A DNA stretch of 64,000 bases from Chitinimonas prasina. Its GTDB lineage: Bacteria; Pseudomonadota; Gammaproteobacteria; Burkholderiales; Chitinimonadaceae. The stretch is taken from assembly GCF_030160395.1 (NCBI RefSeq), contig NZ_BSOG01000001.1, positions 276,117-340,116 of the forward strand, in the 5' to 3' direction. This document shows, in pieces, positions 59,614-64,000 of this stretch (the stretch's first letter is position 1; every line of letters starts with the position of its first letter). Under the pieces are notes generated by a model. It searched no databases and was not told the origin of the DNA. It saw only the letters and a program-made list of their open reading frames with translations. The position numbers and the translations under genes were made by a program.

Positions 59614-60903
59614 TCAAAAGCCCGGCACTAAGCACTTCTTGTGTTCGATGTGGTGCAGGAACTCGTCGCGGAAGTGCTTGAGCATGCCTTGCACCGGCAT
59701 CACGGCAGCATCACCCAGGGCACAGATGGTGCGGCCAGCGATGTTCTTGCCCACCGACTCAAGCAGATCCAGGTCTTCCGGGCGGCCCAGGCCGCGCTCG
59801 ATGCGATCCACCACACGGTAGAGCCAACCCGTACCTTCGCGGCACGGGGTGCACTGACCGCAGGATTCTTCATAGTAAAAATAGGACAGGCGACGCAGCG
59901 CCTTGACCATGCAGACGGTTTCGTCCATCACGATGACCGCACCCGAACCCAGCATGGAGCCGGCCTTGGCAATGGCATCGTAGTCCATGGTGGTTTCCAT
60001 CATGATATGACCAGGCAGTACCGGCGCAGACGAACCGCCCGGAATCACGGCCTTAATCTTCTTGCCGCCACGCATGCCGCCAGCCATTTCCAGCAGATCG
60101 GCGAACGGCGTACCCAGCGGGATCTCGTAGTTGCCGGGACGATTGACATGGCCGGAGATGGAAAACAGCTTGGTACCACCATTATTGGGCTTGCCCAGTT
60201 CCAGGAACTTCTGGCCACCTTCACGCACGATATAGGGCACCGAGGCAAAGGTCTCGGTGTTGTTGATCGTGGTGGGCTTGCCATACAGGCCATAACTGGC
60301 CGGGAACGGCGGCTTGAAACGCGGTTGGCCCTTCTTGCCTTCCAGCGACTCCAGCAGGGCAGTTTCCTCGCCACAGATATAGGCGCCATAGCCATGGTGG
60401 GCATGCAGCTGGAAGCAAAACTCGCTGCCCAGGATGTTGTCACCCAGGAAACCGGCACGACGCGCTTCTTCCAAGGCCGCCTCGAAGCGCTCATAGGCCT
60501 CGAACACTTCACCGTGGATATAGTTGTAACCGACGGTAATGCCCATGGCGTAGCCGCCTATGATCATCCCCTCAATCAGCGCATGCGGATTGTTGACAAT
60601 GATGTCGAGATCCTTGAACGTACCCGGCTCGCCTTCATCGGTATTACAGACCAGGTACTTCTGACCGGGAAAGCTGCGCGGCATGAAGGACCACTTCAGG
60701 CCCGTAGGGAAGCCCGCACCACCACGTCCACGCAGGGACGAGGTCTTCAGTTCGGCAATGATGGCATCCTGGGTGATGCCCTCGGCAATGATCTTCTTCA
60801 GAGCGGCATAGCCGCCGCGCTGGATGTAGGCATCGATGCTCCAGGAGTTCGGATCATCAAAATCGACGCCGTCGAATACAACGCCTTTGACGTAAACGGT
60901 CAT
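59614..60903 (-). CDS. nuoF: NADH-quinone oxidoreductase subunit F (NADH-binding)
   Basis: A 429-residue flavoprotein that oxidises NADH. The nucleotide/FMN block is '[19 protein letters not shown]', '[21 protein letters not shown]' is conserved, and the N3 cluster ligands include C348, C351 and C354 in ESCGQCTPC. It lies 17 bases after nuoE. Confidence 0.98.
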   Translation of the reverse strand: MTVYVKGVVFDGVDFDDPNSWSIDAYIQRGGYAALKKIIAEGITQDAIIAELKTSSLRGRGGAGFPTGLKWSFMPRSFPGQKYLVCNTDEGEPGTFKDLDIIVNNPHALIEGMIIGGYAMGITVGYNYIHGEVFEAYERFEAALEEARRAGFLGDNILGSEFCFQLHAHHGYGAYICGEETALLESLEGKKGQPRFKPPFPASYGLYGKPTTINNTETFASVPYIVREGGQKFLELGKPNNGGTKLFSISGHVNRPGNYEIPLGTPFADLLEMAGGMRGGKKIKAVIPGGSSAPVLPGHIMMETTMDYDAIAKAGSMLGSGAVIVMDETVCMVKALRRLSYFYYEESCGQCTPCREGTGWLYRVVDRIERGLGRPEDLDLLESVGKNIAGRTICALGDAAVMPVQGMLKHFRDEFLHHIEHKKCLVPGF

Positions 60904-60920
60904 ACGCTTCGTCCCCGGCC

Positions 60921-61397
60921 TTAGTTGAGTTCGGCCAGTTTGCGATCAATCGCATCTGGCGTCATATGGTTGCACATGGTGTGGTTGTTCACGAGCAGCA
61001 CCGGGGCGTAGCCGCATGCACCCATGCACTCGCCTTCCTTGAGCGTGAACTTGCCATCGGCGGTAGTTTCGTTGAAGTGGATACCCAGCTTCTTCTGCAG
61101 GTATTCACCGGCATCGACACCACCAGACAGCGCGCACGGCAGGTTGGTACAGACTGTGATCTTGTACTTGCCCACCGGGGCACGGTCGTACATGTTGTAG
61201 AAGGTCGCCACTTCGTGGGCGGCCATAGGCGCAATACCCAGGTATTCGGCCACAAACTTGATGGTATCGGACGACAACCAGCCTTTTTCCACCTGGGCGA
61301 TGCGCAGGGCGGACATCACGGCGGAACGCTTCTGGTCGGCGGGATACTTGGCCACTTCGCGATCTATCTGCGCGAGGGATTCCGGCGTCAACATCAT
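60921..61397 (-). CDS. nuoE: NADH-quinone oxidoreductase subunit E
   Basis: A 158-residue thioredoxin-like [2Fe-2S] protein (cluster N1a). Ligands C83, C88, C124 and C128 are in CTNLPC and CMGAC. The ATG at 61397 overlaps the nuoD stop by four bases (ATGA). Confidence 0.98.
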   Translation of the reverse strand: MMLTPESLAQIDREVAKYPADQKRSAVMSALRIAQVEKGWLSSDTIKFVAEYLGIAPMAAHEVATFYNMYDRAPVGKYKITVCTNLPCALSGGVDAGEYLQKKLGIHFNETTADGKFTLKEGECMGACGYAPVLLVNNHTMCNHMTPDAIDRKLAELN

Positions 61398-62647
61398 CGG
61401 TCTATCTCCCCAAACACGATGTCCTGCGTACCAATGATGGCCACGACATCCGAAATCATATGGCCGCGCGCCATTTCGTCGAGCGCGGACAAGTGCACGA
61501 AACCTGGTGCGCGTATCTTAAGGCGGTAGGGCTTATTGGCCCCATCCGACACCAGATAGATGCCGAACTCCCCCTTGGGATGCTCGACTGCAGCATAGGC
61601 TTCGCCCTCTGGCACATGCATGCCTTCGGTAAACAGCTTGAAGTGGTGGATCAGCTCTTCCATGTTCGACTTCATGTCGACACGGCTGGGCGGCGCCACC
61701 TTATGGTTGTCGGTGATGACCGGGCCGGGATGCTTGCGCAGCCAGTCCACGCACTGCTTGATGATGCGGTTGGACTGACGCATTTCCTCGACACGGCACA
61801 GGTAACGGTCGTAGCAATCGCCGTTGACACCCACCGGAATATCAAAATCGAGCTTGTCGTAGACTTCGTAGGGCTGCTTCTTGCGCAGATCCCACTCCAC
61901 GCCGGAGCCCCGCAGCATGGCGCCGGTCAGGCCCAGTTGCACAGCACGCTCAGGCGACACCACGCCAATACCGACCGTACGCTGCTTCCAGATACGGTTG
62001 TCGGTCAGCAGGGTCTCGTATTCATCCACATAGGTGGGGAAACGCCGCGTGAAGTCTTCGATGAAATCCAGCAGCGAACCCTGGCGGTTCTCGTTCAGCT
62101 GCTTAATGGCCGCCGCGTTGCGCACCTTGGATGCCTGGTACTGCGGCATGGTCTCGGGCAGATCGCGATACACACCACCAGGGCGGTAATAGGCTGCGTG
62201 CATACGGGCGCCAGACACCGCCTCGTAGCAGTCCATCAGATCTTCCCGCTCGCGGAAAGCGTACAGGAACACCGTCATGGCGCCGCAATCCAGACCGTGT
62301 GCGCCTATCCACATCAGGTGGTTCAGCACACGGGTGATCTCGTCGAACATGACGCGTATATACTGGGCACGGACAGGCACCTCAATGCCCATCAGCTTCT
62401 CTATGGCCATGACATAGGCGTGCTCGTTGCACATCATGGATACATAGTCCAGGCGGTCCATATACGGCACCGACTGGATGAAAGTCTTGTGTTCGGCCAA
62501 CTTCTCGGTAGCGCGATGGAGCAGGCCGATATGCGGGTCGGCACGCTGCACCACTTCACCATCCAGCTCCAGCACCAGGCGCAATACACCGTGCGCGGCA
62601 GGATGCTGGGGACCGAAGTTCAGCGTGTAGTTCTTGATCTCAGCCAC
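61394..62647 (-). CDS. nuoD: NADH-quinone oxidoreductase subunit D
   Basis: A 417-residue subunit of the quinone site with '[22 protein letters not shown]' (quinone-contact His), '[21 protein letters not shown]' and '[22 protein letters not shown]'. The start is GTG 62647, overlapping the nuoC stop by eight bases. NuoC and NuoD are separate proteins, unlike the fused NuoCD of E. coli. Confidence 0.97.
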   Translation of the reverse strand: MAEIKNYTLNFGPQHPAAHGVLRLVLELDGEVVQRADPHIGLLHRATEKLAEHKTFIQSVPYMDRLDYVSMMCNEHAYVMAIEKLMGIEVPVRAQYIRVMFDEITRVLNHLMWIGAHGLDCGAMTVFLYAFREREDLMDCYEAVSGARMHAAYYRPGGVYRDLPETMPQYQASKVRNAAAIKQLNENRQGSLLDFIEDFTRRFPTYVDEYETLLTDNRIWKQRTVGIGVVSPERAVQLGLTGAMLRGSGVEWDLRKKQPYEVYDKLDFDIPVGVNGDCYDRYLCRVEEMRQSNRIIKQCVDWLRKHPGPVITDNHKVAPPSRVDMKSNMEELIHHFKLFTEGMHVPEGEAYAAVEHPKGEFGIYLVSDGANKPYRLKIRAPGFVHLSALDEMARGHMISDVVAIIGTQDIVFGEIDR

Positions 62648-63233
62648 CGTAGTTCTCCTCGCGGATGATGCGCGGCGTGATTTCGCGCGGCTCGATGGTC
62701 ACGGGCTGGTAGATCACCCGCCCCTGGGTCGGGTCGTAGCGCATCTCGACGTGACCGGACAGGGGGAAATCCTTGCGGAAGGGATGACCGACGAAACCAT
62801 AGTCAGTCAGAATGCGACGCAGATCCGGATGACCAGTAAAGACGATGCCGTACAGATCGAACGCTTCGCGCTCAAACCAGTTGAGGCCAGGCCAGACATC
62901 AATCATGGAAGGCATCACCGGCAGCTCGTCGTCGCCACAGAAGATGCGGACGCGCAGGCGCACGTTATGCACCAACGACAACAGATGGTAGACGACAGCA
63001 AAGCGTGCGCCATCCCAGCCACCGTCCTTGTAGGTGCTGTAGTCCAAACCACAAAGATCGATACAGCTCTTGAGCTGCAGCGATTCGTGATCACACAGGG
63101 TACGGGCAATCGCCGGCCAGTCGGCCACCTTGACTACCAGGGTCAATTCACCCAGTGCTTCTGTCAAGGAAACGGCCTTGTCACCCAAGGCCGTTTGCAG
63201 CGATTGTTGCAGCGCTTCGAGTTTGGTCGCCAT
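62640..63233 (-). CDS. nuoC: NADH-quinone oxidoreductase subunit C
   Basis: A 197-residue subunit with the C-terminal '[40 protein letters not shown]' signature. It contributes to the peripheral arm next to NuoD. It begins 15 bases after nuoB. Confidence 0.97.
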   Translation of the reverse strand: MATKLEALQQSLQTALGDKAVSLTEALGELTLVVKVADWPAIARTLCDHESLQLKSCIDLCGLDYSTYKDGGWDGARFAVVYHLLSLVHNVRLRVRIFCGDDELPVMPSMIDVWPGLNWFEREAFDLYGIVFTGHPDLRRILTDYGFVGHPFRKDFPLSGHVEMRYDPTQGRVIYQPVTIEPREITPRIIREENYGG

Positions 63234-63247
63234 GATGCGTATCTTGG

Positions 63248-63742
63248 TTAACGCGCGATGGTATTGGTGCGCTTGATCTTGTTCTGGAGCTGTATCAGGC
63301 CATAAAGCAGGGCCTCAGCTGTCGGCGGACAGCCCGGCACGTAGACATCGACCGGCACTATGCGATCGCAACCACGCACCACGGAATAGGAATAGTGATA
63401 ATAGCCACCACCGTTGGCGCACGATCCCATGGAGAGCACCCAGCGAGGCTCCGGCATCTGGTCGTACACCTTGCGCAAGGCGGGTGCCATCTTGTTGCAA
63501 AGGGTGCCCGCAACAATCATCAGATCAGATTGACGCGGACTGGGCCGGAACACGATGCCAAAACGGTCAAGGTCATAACGGGCGGCGCCCGCATGCATCA
63601 TCTCAACCGCGCAACAGGCCAGACCAAAGGTCATGGGCCAGAGCGAGCCGGTACGTGTCCAGTTGACCACTGTATCCACCGTGGTCGTCACGAAGCCCTT
63701 TTCCATCACCCCTTGGGTAACGGGATTCTCGGCTACTCCCAT
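63248..63742 (-). CDS. nuoB: NADH-quinone oxidoreductase subunit B
   Basis: A 164-residue subunit carrying the terminal [4Fe-4S] cluster N2 (C43, C44, C108, C138, in [17 protein letters not shown] and VPGCPP) that reduces quinone. ATG 63742 is the start; a GTG seven codons upstream is not needed. It overlaps the end of nuoA by ten bases. Confidence 0.97.
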   Translation of the reverse strand: MGVAENPVTQGVMEKGFVTTTVDTVVNWTRTGSLWPMTFGLACCAVEMMHAGAARYDLDRFGIVFRPSPRQSDLMIVAGTLCNKMAPALRKVYDQMPEPRWVLSMGSCANGGGYYHYSYSVVRGCDRIVPVDVYVPGCPPTAEALLYGLIQLQNKIKRTNTIAR

Positions 63743-64000
63743 TCCAGCGCACCTTTCATCCACTCATAGATGAAGCCAACCACCAAAATGCCGAGGAATA
63801 CCATCATAGCCAGGAAGCCGGGAAAACCGATTTCCTTGATGACAGCCGCCCACGGCAGCAGGAAGGCCACTTCAAGATCAAACAGGATAAACAGGATGGC
63901 TACGAGGTAATAACGCACATCAAACTGCATGCGCGCATCCTCGAACGCCTCAAAGCCGCATTCGTAGGGAGAGAGCTTTTCCGAGTCAGGACGATTGGTG
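63733..64000 (-). CDS. nuoA: NADH-quinone oxidoreductase subunit A (5' end outside window)
   Basis: The open frame continues to the window edge, so only the C-terminal 89 residues are visible. They contain the family block '[16 protein letters not shown]', then '[28 protein letters not shown]', and a last helix ending in [10 protein letters not shown]. About 30 N-terminal residues and the operon promoter lie beyond position 64000. The internal ATG at 63930 is not the start. Confidence 0.97.
   Translation of the reverse strand, partial: TNRPDSEKLSPYECGFEAFEDARMQFDVRYYLVAILFILFDLEVAFLLPWAAVIKEIGFPGFLAMMVFLGILVVGFIYEWMKGALEWE

Overview
The window is a stretch of core chromosome from a betaproteobacterium. 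The gene set and order fit Neisseriales or related Burkholderiales-like lineages such as Chitinimonas or Chitinibacter. This placement rests on the aa3-oxidase cluster layout (ctaC-ctaD-small ORF-ctaG-DUF2970-ctaE-DUF2909-SURF1-ctaA-ctaB-SCO), the aroQ-accB-accC-prmA-DUF3426 block, separate nuoC and nuoD, a DUF2818 gene after nuoN, and the thrS-infC-rpmI-rplT-pheST-ihfA-merR-tRNA-Pro string. I cannot name the species. Coding is dense and GC-rich. No prophage, IS element, CRISPR array or rRNA was seen.

Layout. 1-1 kb: tail of an SDR-like gene converging on a YcgR-type PilZ protein. 1-9.8 kb (mostly minus strand): a complete aa3-type cytochrome c oxidase locus with its heme A synthesis and copper-insertion factors. 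It includes a 32-residue small protein and a perfect FNR/ANR-type box just downstream of a sigma70-like promoter. 9.8-12 kb: bioC-bioD and dedA. 12.2-19.3 kb: secF, secD, yajC, tgt and queA, with a glycine-zipper lipid-envelope-type protein and a PP2A-like phosphatase interposed. 19.5-25.6 kb (plus strand): aroQ, the accBC pair, prmA, a zinc-ribbon membrane protein and two tandem tpx genes, the first lacking every catalytic residue. 25.7-31 kb: the more accessory part, with a LysR regulator divergent from a zinc-type alcohol dehydrogenase-like reductase, a 98-bp exact direct repeat with strong secondary structure, a DUF3025 gene, a 42-codon small ORF and a LytS/LytTR two-component pair. 31-41 kb: acyltransferase, gamma-carbonic anhydrase, prlC, a GDSL autotransporter esterase, a BaiN-type flavoprotein, mutY and DUF3616. 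41-49 kb (minus): tRNA-Pro(GGG), merR, ihfA, pheT, pheS, rplT, rpmI, infC (predicted ATC start), thrS and tRNA-Val(GAC). 49.2-64 kb (minus): the whole complex I operon from DUF2818 and nuoN back to nuoA, whose 5' end lies outside the window.

Together the respiratory genes encode NADH entry (complex I) and the terminal aa3 oxidase of an aerobic chain. The FNR-type box suggests that the oxidase is turned down when oxygen is short. Starts were chosen from in-frame ATG/GTG/TTG codons, ribosome binding sites and family N-termini; several long 5' extensions were trimmed. I did not find a hidden multi-gene novel system. The observations most worth checking are the cysteine-free Tpx paralogue, the structured tandem repeat at 27.8-28.1 kb, the small ORF before the LytS kinase, the FNR-type box at the oxidase operon and the ATC start of infC.
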